64,000 bases of DNA from Archivesica marissinica (taxonomy: Eukaryota > Mollusca > Bivalvia > Venerida > Vesicomyidae): assembly GCA_014843695.1 (NCBI GenBank), contig CM026390.1, positions 20,561,236 to 20,625,235 of the forward strand. Direction: 5' to 3'. Position numbers and translations under genes: made by a program. The notes under the pieces are model-generated. The model made no database searches and was not told where the DNA came from. It saw only the letters and a list, made by a program, of their open reading frames with translations. Positions 1 to 63,975 of this stretch are shown piece by piece. The first letter of the stretch is position 1, and each line of letters opens with the position of its first letter.

Positions 1-665
1 AAGAGATATAGACTAGTGGAAATAGAAATAGGTGAGTGAAGTGAAAATAAATAGACTAATCAAAAGAGATATAAACTAACTGAAATAGACATTTACTAGT
101 AAAAATGATAGAGACATATCCAAATAGACATGTGCTAGTGGAAATTATAGAGACATATCCAAATAGACATATACTAGTGGAAATGATAGAAACATATCCA
201 AATAGATATATACTAGTGAAAATGATAGACATATCTAAATAGACATATACTAGTGGAAATTGTAGCAACATATCCAAATAGACATATATTAGTGGAAATG
301 ATAGACATATCCAAATAGATATATACTAGTGGAAATGATAGAGACATATCCAAATAGACATATACTAGTGGAAATGATAGACATATCCAAATAAACATAT
401 ACTATTGGAAATGATAGAGACATATCCAAATAGACATATACTAGTGGAAATGATAGAGACATATCCAAATAAACATATACTAGTGGAAATGATAGAGACA
501 TATCCAAATAGACATATACTAGTGGAAATGATAGACATATCCAAATAGACATATACTAGTGGAAATGATAGAGACATATCCAAATAAACATATACTAGTG
601 GAAATGATAGAGACATATCCAAATAGACATATACTAGTGGAAATAGATGAGTGAAAGAAGACACA
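1..665. repeat. 34/39-bp tandem array
   Basis: About 16 copies of a unit with core catatactagtggaaatg and atagagacatatccaaa. Units differ by a 5-bp indel (atagagacat versus atagacat). It continues past the left window edge. No coding sense. Confidence 0.9.
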
Positions 666-684
666 GACTAATAGAAATAGATAA

Positions 685-852
685 AACCTGTGTTAGCGGT
701 CTCTGCCATTAAGCAGCCAACCTTCATTAGGCAGCCAGTTTCCCAATATGTTGTTTTGCTATACATTTGATCCCTATTAAGCAGCCACCTGTGCTAGGCA
801 GCCACTTTCTGTGATTCCCTTTGCTGGCTGCTTAAGACAGGTTTTACTGTAG
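685..852. mobile_element. TA-type MITE (CAGTCAAACCTG family), diverged copy
   Basis: Same family as 29,311-29,491. It begins aaacctgtgttagcgg and ends ggctgcttaagacaggttt, with the internal ttaagcagcca motif repeated. TIRs are partly decayed. Confidence 0.75.
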
Positions 853-904
853 ACAACAAGAATACCTCTCTCAACCCAATTTATCTTTCTACCGTACCGG
901 TATA

Positions 905-1400
905 CCACTCTCATGTGAACACAGCTTTCAACCAGATATCTCTCTCAATGTAGATCTCTATCAACCAGATACCTCTCTACAGGGAAACCCTTTCACAACC
1001 AGATATCTAACCCTCCCACAACCAGATACCTTTCTACAGGGAAACCCTTTCACAACCAGACACCTATACCTCTCTCAACAAGATATCTAACCCTCCCACA
1101 ACCAGATACCTCTCTACAGGGAAACCCTTTCACAACCAGACACCTATACCTCTCTCAAACAGATATCTAACCCTCCCACAACCAGATACCTCTCTACAGG
1201 GAAAACCTTTCACAACCAGACACATATACCTCTCTCAAACAGATATCTAACCCTCCCACAACCAGATACCTCTCCACAGGGAAACCCTTTCACAACCAGA
1301 CACCTATACCTCTCTCAAACAGATATCTAACCCTCCCATAACCAGATACCTCTCTACAAGGCAAACCTTTCACAACCAGACACCTATACCTCTCTCAACC
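905..1400. repeat. 80-bp tandem array
   Basis: Five to six copies; accagatacc starts recur at 1,021, 1,101, 1,181, 1,261 and 1,341. The unit itself has an internal cca-gata duplication (accagatacct, accagacacct). Confidence 0.9.
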
Positions 1401-2062
1401 ACAGTCACAACACAATAATTGTTTGTGCCATATGGTCTTATAGTAGTACTTTTGAATTTCGATGTTTTGTATTCAAACAATTGTACATATTACATAGTAA
1501 TATACACAAACAACAATTGTACACAAATGGTATAATACAAAAGTTTGCATTTTAATAAATATGCTTGAGACTAACTATTCCATCAATAAAGCATTGTTCA
1601 ACGAGACTGAATTTGGATTTTAACAATTGTCAAATGATTTGATTTTTGTGTTACAGAAAGGATTCGTAATTAAAACAACAACATAAGTTCAAACTAGGCA
1701 TGTTCACTAGTAGTGTTAGTGGAATTGAGAAAATCTCTCCATTGGATTTCAAATTTACGATTGCTTCCTTTCATAAATGAAATGGTCTTGTCTATATTTA
1801 GTTTCCATAAAACGTATGGTCTAAAATCTATCAACGTTGGTAATAAGCTTGCACATTTACATTTGAAAATGAAATATTTTGCCAGCAAGATAATATAATA
1901 TAGTAGTAATTTGGTGTAAAGGCAAACAACGGAAATAAACAATCATGCTGAAACATCCAAGAAACACTAGGCAAATAACGATCAGATCGCTGATACATCC
2001 TTGTGGCCGCGACCTGAACACCTTATTCTAGCCACAAATACTTTTCATGGGATGGAAATCGG
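1401..2062. other. AT-rich non-coding stretch downstream of the last exon seen
   Basis: No convincing exon, RNA gene or terminal repeat is seen. A minus-strand reading at 1,694-1,942 has a lysine/tryptophan-rich end vaguely like a LINE C-terminus, too weak to call. Confidence 0.5.
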
Positions 2063-2167
2063 TCAGATAACATCAGAATGACCGATTGTTTCATCATAAA
2101 TAGCAGGAAATACATGCTTGTAGATTTCGCTGTTGACGATAATGTTATTGAAGATATAGAAAATTAC

Positions 2168-54474
<52,307 letters not shown>

Positions 54475-54625
54475 CTGAAATTAGATCGGGTTTTGTAATA
54501 CCGTACATACTCGCCTATAGTCCTGTTCAATAAGTTGTTATCTGCCCCTGATTAATTACTTCCCCTGCGCGCTTCCACAGGTAAAGATAAAATTAGCATA
54601 CTGTTAAAATCTTTGGAGAGGAAAA

Positions 54626-54964
54626 ATGGAGGACATAAATAAAGGAAATTATGTTGGAAAAAGTAGAAATTATCGCAGTTCGAATAGACATTATTGTTGT
54701 GTGTGCAGTAATTACAGAGGGAAGAGTGTGAATGACGTAATTACTACGTTACATCGCTTCCCAGCTAATAAATTACTACAAAATGCGTGGTTGAAGCGGA
54801 TTAGAACTGTGAGCTCCACATTTGTGTTCAATGGACGCGATGATCGTTTGTGTTCTGCGCACTTCATAGATGGAGTTTACGATAGGAAATCAAAGGAAAA
54901 CAACGTTCCATCCATTTTCGTTCTCCAGGATGGCAGAGTGAAACAGTTTGAAGCAACTTCGTTG
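54626..54964 (+). CDS. Transposase exon 1: THAP zinc finger (ISL2EU-like)
   Basis: Starts at ATG 54,626, about 85 bp inside the left TIR. 113 codons contain a C2CH THAP domain, RHYCCVCSNYRGKS ... LHRFPANK ... AWLKRIR ... RLCSAHFIDGVY, the DNA-binding module expected to bind the transposon ends. The donor TTG|gtgaga (phase 0) joins the exon at 55,807. Confidence 0.88.
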
Positions 54965-55806
54965 GTGAGAATTTAGCCAATTTATATACATTTCTCAGAA
55001 TTGTTTGTTCTCCTAGGCCTACATGTTGCACATTAGGTCATCCGAGAAAATAAACGCAACCCTGTCCAACAAATAAACTTTAATCTCGCCCCATGTTCAT
55101 GATGCAGTAGTTTCGAGTGTCAGATTTGAGATAGAGGGGTCCCGGGTTCAATGCTCGGTCACAGGATATGTTTTCTCCAAAATATCCTCTTTGTCCCCGG
55201 TCGTATCGTCTCTGCATCTCAATACCCCCACCCATCCTCACTGATCAGCACTTCAGGTATTTCCAGAAACAGAATAACGATGCTAGATAGCTTATTCTAT
55301 TTTAAAATTTGATTATTATTACTATTAATCAATTAATTAAAAAAATAGTCAACTGACACCAGGGGTGTGCCTAGGCATACGCACGTATGCACGTGCGTAC
55401 ACTTGTCAATTGATTGGAAAAGTCCAAAACATAAAAACGCGAAATATGCAGTAAAAATCGATGCTTTACACGGGTACGGTCTCCAAATTATAATAATAAA
55501 ATAAATGAATTATTTATGGGTATAATTGTGTTAATATTTACTTTGAAAATAGTGCTGGAAATAGCCTAGAATGAACCACAGGACTTCTAGATTTCAAAAA
55601 ATTTCGGGGGGGTTGCCCCCAGATCCCCATAGCTAGTTCGCACCTGCGGTGCTCGATGCTGTGCGTATGACCAAAAATGCCCCTGGACACAGTCTGTGTT
55701 GCAAACTAATTTACAACTGAGTGACAATATTCAATAATACTTTTGAACGTTGTATGATAATGGTTTTCGTAACATTATTATAATTATATATATTTATGCT
55801 TTTCAG

Positions 55807-57053
55807 GTACATGATGTTACCCCGGCTGAAATTGTCGAAGACATTGCAGATGAACCGTGCGACAAGGACATGGAGGAAGAGAATTTCTCAAACACACCAT
55901 TTTTGTCAAATTCGTCAGTGGAATTTGTGTCGGTACACTTTCATGACTATCTTCCATCTATTCCTGATCAAGCTACATTTACGGACACACTTGATAAAGA
56001 AACGCAAACAATTTCTAATGGCATGTGTTGTTCAACACAGACGGATATTTCTTATGATGTTCCTGAAATAAAATCTATGAGAACATTTGGAACACAGACC
56101 GATTTCCAAATAACGTGTGAAATTGGTATACAGGCACAGAAACCAGATATCACAATTGAAGACATTAAAAACAGTGAAATGTGTATGTTTTACACAGGGT
56201 TGCCCAATGTTGACACGTTTAATTTAATTTTCAATGAGTTGGATGATGCCGAGGCAAATACACATCGTAATCATGGTAATAGAGAGAAGCAAGGTCGTCC
56301 AAGGAGGCTGCGATTAATCGATGAATTTTTTCTTGTACTTTTGCGGTTAAGACTTGGATTATTGTTGGAGGATTTAGCAAGAAGATTTCATGTTTCGAAA
56401 TCCACATGCAGCAACATTACCAGCCAATGGATAGCGTATTTATCTATAAAACTTTCATCCCTGGTAGCATGGCCATCAAAGTCGACAATCATGGATACCA
56501 TGCCTAGAAAATTCAAAAGGAAATATCCAAACTGCAGGGTCATCATTGACTGTACCGAATTTTACACTGAAACTCCACAATCATTAGCCAATAAATCTCT
56601 TATGTATTCTCATTACAAATCACATATGACTTGGAAAGCTCTACTTGGAATCAGTCCATCAGGAATTATTACGTTTGTATCAGATTTGTGGACAGGTAGC
56701 ATCAGTGACAAACAAATAACGATGAAATGTGGATTACTGGACTTCTGCCAGGCAGGAGATGCAATAATGGCAGATAAAGGTTTTTTAATTTCTGATTTAA
56801 CGGCACCACGGGGAATGCATCTTATTATTCCACCATTGAAAATGCAGCGTTTCAATCGGCGGCAGGTGGAAGAAACCATTCTTCCAGACGCATAGCCAAC
56901 TTGCGCATTGATGTTGAATGCGCTATGGAAAGAGTGAAAAACTTTAGAATTCTTCAAGGTGTGATGCCTATCACTCTTTCACAAGCATCAAAAATACTGA
57001 AAATTTGTGTCGGACTTTCTAACTTGTTACCACCACTAATTCATGATGATTAA
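55807..57053 (+). pseudogene. Transposase exon 2: HTH and DDE domain, one frameshift
   Basis: The acceptor cttttcag|GTA continues in phase from the THAP exon. Acidic spacer with repeated TQTD-like motifs, then GRPRRLRLIDEFFLVLLRL, LARRFHVSKSTCSNI (HTH), and DDE residues: CRVIIDCTEF (Asp, 56,548-56,550), IMADKGFL (Asp, 56,773-56,775), DVECAMERVKNF (Glu, 56,916-56,918). The frame breaks at about 56,870-56,885 and stops at 56,893, so the catalytic Glu lies in another frame, which stays open to TAA 57,051. The transposase is inactive as it stands. Confidence 0.88.
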
Positions 57054-57269
57054 TTTGCAGGACCATAATCCAACAAATTATGTAAAGTTTTCAGCGATGT
57101 AAAAAATAAGACTGTTTTTATTGTTAGGTCAAAGTGTGTTACTGTGTACATGTATTATATTAAAGTATATACATGTATTTTATTCATCATGTTTTATTAT
57201 TTTCTTAAGTTTTGTTAAATCACTTAACCCTCACCGCTGTCAGTTCTTTCAAGTGAGGAAGTTATCCGT

Positions 57270-57845
57270 TTAGCATGCAGTGGGTTGGTGGTTCTACTTG
57301 GATACCCAAAACAATGTCTGGAGGGTCATGTATCAGCTACTGTTTCAATTGGTGGGTCTGTGGTTCTACCTGGATGCCAGAAACAATGTCTGAAGTGGCA
57401 TTTATAAACTACTGTTTCAATTGGTGGGTCAGTCGTTCTACCCGGATGCCAGAAGCAATGTCCGGAGTTGCATTTATAAACTACTGTTTCAATTGGTGAG
57501 TCTGTGGTTCTACCCGGATGCCAGAAACAATGTCCGGAGTGGCATTTATAAACTACTGTTTCAATTGGTGGGTCAGTGGTTCTACCCGGATGCAATGTCC
57601 GGAGTGGCATTTATAAACTACTGTTTCAATTGGTGGGTCAATGGTTCTACCCGGATGCCAGAAACAATGTCTTGAGTGGCATTTATAAACTACTGTTTCA
57701 ATTGGTGGGTCGGTGGCTCTACTCGCATGCCAGAAACAATGTTGCGAGTGGTGGGGAGTATACTTGGATGCCAGAAACAATATGATATCCGGAGTGGCAG
57801 TTGAACTACTACTTATTGGTGGGTCGGTGATTCTACTAGGATTAA
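57270..57845. repeat. 72-bp array between the two transposon genes
   Basis: Eight copies of atttataaactactgtttc, aattggtgggtcagtggttc and tacccggatgccagaaacaa; the distal copies are decayed. Confidence 0.92.
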
Positions 57846-58500
57846 AAACATGGAAATAATTAAAGCTAACATCAAATCAAGCTTTGAGTAAAATAGTTTT
57901 TAATTAACATTTTCAATGAAATAACACACAAGTTCTGATGAAATACTGAATATGTTAATACATGTATGTATACCTAAGGACAACAGTTTTGCACAAGTAT
58001 TTTGTACATGTATATCAGCAATTAAAGTCAATAACATGGATAAAGATTATACTTTAACCAACTCGGGAGAATAACATAGTTATAGTATTATGTTGTATGT
58101 ATCGACACAATATTATGTTTTACAAGAAACATAGACGTATTTCCTTCAGTCCATGATCAGGAACATGGCATAACTAATCATTCCCGTGCAAAACTTTTGT
58201 CCATGTATACATGTATTTAAAAAAAAAATGTTTACTTATAATTCACTCGTCCAATAAAAATTGTAACACATAATTACAACATGTTTCGGCTTATCAGACA
58301 TGCTATTAAACCAGCTAGCATTATGTTCTAATAACCTAGTTATACATTGTAAAGGGCTTTTCCACGTCCCACACGCGCGGAGAACAGTTCTGGGATAACT
58401 GCTTCTTTATAAAACGATATCAATTTGGGCAACATTTCATTCCAAACGTGCCCATCAAACGCGATCCTTTCTGTAAAATGTCCTTTCAAAGTCCATACAA
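57846..58500. other. Transposon interior, no gene seen
   Basis: AT-rich, probably the 3' flank of the nuclease gene. Confidence 0.5.
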
Positions 58501-58509
58501 AAAAAATCG

Positions 58510-58990
58510 CACCACTTCCTACCGGTTAATGCCATTTTGGTCCTGTATTTGGTAATAATATGAATGTTTCCTTTTTAATTTAATTTCATCATTGACAATT
58601 TCACAGAAGAACTGTTTGTCCTCGCAGGCTTCCTTGGGAGTGATTTGAATGGGCACTTTATTTCCAACAAACCTTGTGTGTCCACACATTGTTGGCATCA
58701 TTCAACAATTCCGTCAGGACTGGTTCCCAGGTATGGGTGATCAGGCGAAATCACTAACCCGCTCCCATAAACTTTCAAGTCTGGGTGTGATTTTTGATTC
58801 AATTTAATATAGAACCGCCGTGCTGCAGCTTCATGGGTTCTGCCCCAATGTGTTGCTGCAGAATTGAAGGTGTTGTACCCCAATATTGTTTTTAACATGA
58901 CATCGGGTTGTGTATCGTCCCTTTGTTTGACAATTGTTCCGAAGTTTGAACTAGTCAGTCTGCCCTGTCTGGCTTCTTTCCAAAAATGAC
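58510..58990 (-). pseudogene. YqaJ-like nuclease domain of the transposon's second gene, broken
   Basis: The minus strand encodes RQGRLTSSNFGTIVKQR, THWGRTHEAAARRFYIKL, YLGTSPDGIVE (conserved Asp), a TGA at about 58,696-58,698, then QGLLEIKCPF (the E-x-K pair), and in yet another frame KHSYYYQIQ. The motif order is that of lambda-exonuclease/YqaJ-type recombinases. At least one stop and one frameshift disable it. Confidence 0.85.
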
Positions 58991-59133
58991 TCTTGCTTTG
59001 TACTAGTTTCGATCAATACACAATCACCTTTACTGCATTTCAGGGAATTAAAGTAAACATATCCTGGCAATTTTTACTCTTCAGATCTACATTATCGTGA
59101 TACATAAAGTCAACATTGTGGAGCTGGGGTATC

Positions 59134-59488
59134 TCATTTACCACCTTCTTTTCTGACTGGAATTAAGTTGCTATCACTTAAAAGTAAAGCAGCATGTGGT
59201 GCACACTTCCTTAATTTTTCAATGAATGAAACAGTATTTAAAGGTTGAACTTTATCATGTTCATGCAATTTGTGAGTTTTAATGTTGATTTCCTTCTCTG
59301 GCTTGTCTTCAAACTTCAGTTTCTTGAAAACAAGATTCTGTGACTTCTTTGGACTTAGTTTCCTTTTACGAGGTTGATTCCATTTACATTTGGAGGATGT
59401 TGGAGCTGTTAGGCCGTCTGCCTGCTTATTGGAGATGTCCACCAAGGCATACAATAGTGCAGCTACGTGGTTGCATGACTCCCCTTCT
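59134..59488 (-). CDS. Nuclease gene: second half of SWIM finger and basic linker
   Basis: The acceptor tttgttttag|A completes Gly with the previous exon. ESCNHVAALLYALVDIS supplies the C-x-H half of the SWIM finger, then lysine-rich RKRKLSPKKSQNL. The probable donor lies just before 59,140. Confidence 0.8.
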
Positions 59489-59839
59489 CTAAAACAAAAG
59501 AAAACAGTACTTAAGCATAACATAATAATTTTATTTAACTCTTCGAGTACAATAACGGGACAAAAATTTAGATTAAAATAAAACTTATTTAATTTTTTCC
59601 CGTTTACAATGTACACTACATGTAGCTCATTCCAATCAATTTTCTTATTTTTTACTTCAATGCGAGATAAATAGAATAAAAGATGGTTTTTATATTGGCT
59701 GATTATTGAGTGGTCCCCGGGTGATTTTCAGGTGCGAGCATGTGGTGCCTCCTGTTTCGGCACCTTTAGGGGGACATATGCCATGGTGCACCATCTGAAA
59801 ATCTATCGTGCATGTAACAAATCTACACGCTAACCACCA

Positions 59840-60055
59840 TTGGAGATTGGGGGGTCCTGTGTTTGATACTCGGTCACGCCACATACATGTATGTAGTGCC
59901 CTTGATCAAGACACGGTGCCCTCTCTCACATTGCTTTATATAGTACTGGTTAACCGCTTAGTAATAGTACAGACTAACCGCTTGAGGTAGGTAGAGCATG
60001 GTCAGGAAAACATGCATAATACGCCCAAAGGTTCGATATTAATTATAATGATGAA
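59840..60055 (+). mobile_element. SINE-E copy inside the transposon's intron
   Basis: Body resembling 36,731: tttgatactcggtcacgcc, ttgatcaagacacggtgcc, tactggttaaccgctta. It inserted after or with the transposon, in the intron of the nuclease gene. Confidence 0.65.
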
Positions 60056-60082
60056 TGGAATATAAATAAGCAAATGCCTTAC

Positions 60083-60673
60083 CCGCCATCACAACTGCAT
60101 CCTGCTGCATGAACCATCCCGGATACTTTTGACAGGCATACCCAAGCCATGTAGTCTGTACCTTTTTTCTTGTCATTTGGCAGTGATGGCATAACTTGTG
60201 CCTTAACATAGCAATGAGAACATGTCCTACTAATTTCATGATATCTGACTGAATGTAAATGTCTATCCTCGTAGAACACTTGCTTTAAGTTGTTTCTTTG
60301 CATTCATATTTTCGGAGTCGAATGTTCTGGAATTGTTCAGCACAAGATAATTGTATAAATCCTGTGTCCTGAAGAACGGTAAACGCGACAAATTACTGTC
60401 CCAAACGCCTTTCAAATCCTTGGGGTTCGGTAATTTCTCTCCAAGTGGTGTACAGAAAAGTTCCGCCTGACGCTGTTTATGTTGTTTATTGTCCTCGGTT
60501 TGTATTTCACTCAGAGTACGTGTCCTCAATTTAACTATTCCTTTAGCACGCTTGATTAATTCTGGCCTATTTCCTGACACATGTGCACCTCTGTCTCTTA
60601 AAAACGAACTTAATTCACGCACAGTTTGCTTTTCAAAGTCGCACGGTTCAACGATTGCTTTGTTAGACGCCAT
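60083..60673 (-). pseudogene. Nuclease gene 5' exon: SAP domain and first half of SWIM finger
   Basis: ATG at 60,673, 66 bp inside the right TIR. Residues about 13-47, VRELSSFLRDRGAHVSG and NRPELIKRAKGIV, form a SAP DNA-binding motif. The frame shifts near 60,300; the continuing frame reads YMAWVCLSKVSGMVHAAG CSCDG, the C-x-C half of the SWIM finger, to the donor GGCGG|gtaagg at 60,083. Confidence 0.85.
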
Positions 60674-61306
60674 TTTGTACAGAAATTTCCACTCCGGAAG
60701 TAAATTTTAATCAATAACGATAACTCGCGAAGGGGAGGTAACAACTTATTGAACAGGACTATAAAGACGATCTCCGACGATACGCAGACCCCCAACTTTG
60801 GTCTTAAATCAGTGGTATTTTGCATAGACACGCAAATAAAGAAGGGTTGAGAAAATGGACCACTCGTAAGTAAAGAGCATACAAATTGTACTGTAAAAGC
60901 GCTGTAAATTATTTCAAATCATAACAAAAAGGCACTGATGCACAACACCAAATTTGATTTGCTGAAAGTTTACAGATAGATCTGTGAAGGTCTGTGCTTT
61001 TGTTACACCCTTTCAGTTATTTCAAAGGTCATCATTTATTGAGTTGGAACAAATTGATTAAAAAATAAAATTTCTAGTCACTGTGATACAAATTTGTAAA
61101 TTATCACTCGCTTATGAGACAAAAATCTGGTGATAAAAATCCCGTTTTATAGGAGAGTATGTACGGTATGAAAATTTTAAATTTACAATAATTAGTAGTT
61201 TAGTACTACATGTAGTATAAATGAGTCAAGAAAATGGGATGTAGTGGCAAACTTTAAATAATTTGACTTTTTATAATCATCTATGATTTCGTTGAAGAGT
61301 GTTGTT

Positions 61307-61433
61307 CCACAGGAACTTGAAATTTTATCCATAAGCCACCAACGGTCTCGTACCTCTATCCTAGAGGGGGATGTCCTAGGATAGAGGTACGAGACCGTTG
61401 GTGGCTTATGGATAAAATTTCAAGTTCCTGTGG
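61307..61433. repeat. Perfect 57-bp inverted repeat, 13-bp loop
   Basis: Arms 61,307-61,363 and 61,377-61,433 are exact reverse complements (ccacaggaacttgaaatttt ... gtacctctatccta); the loop is gagggggatgtcc. No TA/TTAA terminal signature is seen. Confidence 0.95.
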
Positions 61434-61556
61434 TTGTTCATTGTATATGTACATGTGTATCCATAATTGATTTCTTGGAAAGTGTTTATATTCACAAGTG
61501 ATTTCATGAAATGTGGTTATATCTATTATGAAGTATATTTCCTAAGATTTGTTGTT

Positions 61557-61722
61557 ACAGTCAAACCTGTTTAAGCAGGCAGCCAAGGGAATCTCATAAA
61601 GTGGCTGCTTAATAAAGGTCAAATGGATAATAAAACAACATATTGGGAATATGGAAACTGGCTGCTTAATACAGGTTGGCTGCTTAATGGAGGTGACCAC
61701 TAACACAGGTTTCACTGTATAC
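61557..61722. mobile_element. TA-type MITE, inverted copy
   Basis: acagtcaaacctgtttaagc to ctaacacaggtttcactgta, same family as 29,979. Confidence 0.88.
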
Positions 61723-61994
61723 AAGTTTGCATACTTTGCAATACTTACTAAAGATGAAATTTGGTATCAAAATGATTATAATATTATGTACATTATAAAT
61801 ATGATACATATTTCTAGAATTAATAAATTGTATGTGAATGTTTGGTACATTTGTAATACTCTACTTCTGCAATTGCGTATCAAGTTCTACCATCTATCGT
61901 CATTACTTAGTTAAATCACTTACTGTCGTCTACTTTTTAAAATAATCACCAATTGATAACATAATTATACTGTCATGCGACAGCCATTTCCCTT
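61723..61994. other. AT-rich, nothing recognised
   Basis: No exon-like or repeat signal. Confidence 0.5.
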
Positions 61995-62245
61995 CCCAGG
62001 GATCGCAGGTTCGATCCCCCATCTGACCCTAATAAAATTAACAGTCTTTCTGATGGGACTTTAAACCGAGGTCTCATGTCGATGCTTTACACTGTGCACA
62101 TAAAAGAACCAGAGAACACTGGAATGGGTCTCTGTCTGTATCATTGCACTTGACTATCCTCCAAAAATCTAAAATGACTAATCTCTTCAGGAGGCGTCGC
62201 TCATATGGGCAACTGGTAGCGACGATAAATAAACGTAAATCACAC
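61995..62245 (+). mobile_element. SINE-B, head-truncated copy
   Basis: Begins in the B-box, ccagggatcgcaggttcgat, and ends gcgacgataaataaacgtaa. Confidence 0.85.
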
Positions 62246-62387
62246 AAAAATTCCCTTCCCTAAAGCTCTGGTAGGATTAATACAAGATGCGTTGTCACCA
62301 ATCACTTTCAATTTGAAATGTAATCAGATTGTTCATTGTTTTGTTAATAATGAAATTGACACATGTATGCTCACATTTATCTAACTT

Positions 62388-63975
62388 TTCATAGAAGCAC
62401 TTCTTGACGCCATTACCAATACGACATACATTGACAATGTAGTAGCCAAACCAATGTTCATAATAAAGCCCAGAATCTCATGTAGTCCCAGTAATATCTA
62501 TGGAAGTGGGATAGATATGGCGACTATTTATCCACTGCATGATAGCTAAATGGCTGTTGTTTGTATGCAGATATAACAGTATATTAACCTGAATCTCTAT
62601 GTAGTCCCAGTAATATCTATGGAGGTGGGATAGATATGGCGACTACTTATCCACTGCATGATAGCTAAATGGCTGTTGTTTGTATGCAGATATAACAGTA
62701 TATTAACCTGAATCTCTATGTAGTCCCAGTAATATCTATGGAGGTGGGGTAGATATGGCAACTACTTATCCACTGCATGATAGCTAAATGGCTGTTGTTT
62801 GTATGCAGATATAATAGTATATTAACCTGAATCTCTATGTAGTCCCAGTAATATCTATGGAGGTGGGATAGATATGGTGGCTACTTATCCACTGCATGAT
62901 AGCTAAATGGCTGTTGTTTGTATGCAGATATAATAGTATATTAACCTGAATCTCTATGTAGTCCCAGTAATATCTATGGAGGTGGGATAGATATGGTGGC
63001 TACTTATCCACTGCATGATAGCTAAATGGCTGTTGTTTGTATGCAGATATAATAGTATATTAACCTGAATCTCTATGTAGTCCCAGTAATATCTATGGAG
63101 GTGGGATAGATATGGCGACTACGTATCTACTGCATGGTAGCTAAATGGCTGTTGTTTGTATGCAGATATAATAGTATATTAACCTGAATCTCTATGTAGT
63201 CCCAGTAATATCTATGGAGGTGGGATAGATATGGTGGCTACTTATCCACTGCATGATAGCTAAATGGCTGTTGTTTGTATGGAGATATAATAGTATATTA
63301 ACCTAAATCTCTATGTAGTCCCAGTAATATCTATGGAGGTGGGATAGATATGGCGACTACGTATCTACTGCATGGTAGCTAAATGGCTGTTGTTTATATG
63401 CAGATATAATAGTATATTAACCTGAATCTCTATGTAGTCCCAGTAATATCTATGGAGGTGGAATAGATATGGCGACTACGTATCTACTGCATGGTAGCTA
63501 AATGGCTGTTGTTTGTATGCAGATATAATAGTATATTAACCTGAATCTCTATGTAGTCCCAGTAATATCTATGGAGGTGGGATAGATATGGCGACTACTT
63601 ATCCACTGCATGATAGCTAAATGGCTGTCGTTTGTATGCAGATATAATAGTATATTAACCTAAATCTCTATACATGTAGTCCCAGTAATATCTATGGAGG
63701 TGGGATAGATATGGTGACTACTTATCCACTGCATGATAGCTAAATGGCTGTCGTTTGTATGCAGATATAATAGTATATTAACCTAAATCTCTATGTAGTC
63801 CCAGTAATATCTATGGAGGTGGGATAGATATGGTGACTACTTATCCACTGCATGATAGCTAAATGGCTGTTGTTTGTATGCAGATATAATAGTATATTAA
63901 CCTGAATCTCTATGTAGTCCCAGTAATATCTATGGAGGTGGGATAAATATGGCGACTACGTATCTACTGCATGAT
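62388..63975. repeat. 119-bp satellite grown inside a TTAA-type MITE copy
   Basis: The left part (62,388-62,480) matches 27,060-27,152 (tagaagcacttcttgacgcc). From 62,481 the internal segment tgtagtcccagtaatatct ... gtatattaacctgaatctct repeats about 12.5 times at 119 bp (62,481, 62,600, 62,719 ...). It nearly reaches the window edge. Confidence 0.93.

Larger units (their letters stand above)
54519..60760. mobile_element. ISL2EU-like DNA transposon, 6.2 kb, decayed
   Basis: A perfect 22-bp inverted terminal repeat beginning agtcctgttcaataagttg (54,519-54,540 and 60,739-60,760), with TATA on both flanks. It has two convergent genes: THAP/DDE transposase on plus and a SAP-SWIM-YqaJ nuclease on minus, the gene pair known from ISL2EU elements. 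A 72-bp tandem array separates them. Both genes carry disabling mutations. Confidence 0.88.
54499..61168. mobile_element. Element X, second copy, hosting the ISL2EU-type transposon
   Basis: Left end taccgtacatactcgcctat (54,499) and right end ataggagagtatgtacggta (to 61,168) are inverted. The right part (60,761-61,168) aligns with 10,570-11,202. It is an older palindromic element, split near its left end. Confidence 0.82.

Noticed and set aside
1694..1942. Possible LINE C-terminus on the minus strand
   Set aside because: Only a short lysine/tryptophan pattern; no zinc knuckle, no poly(A).
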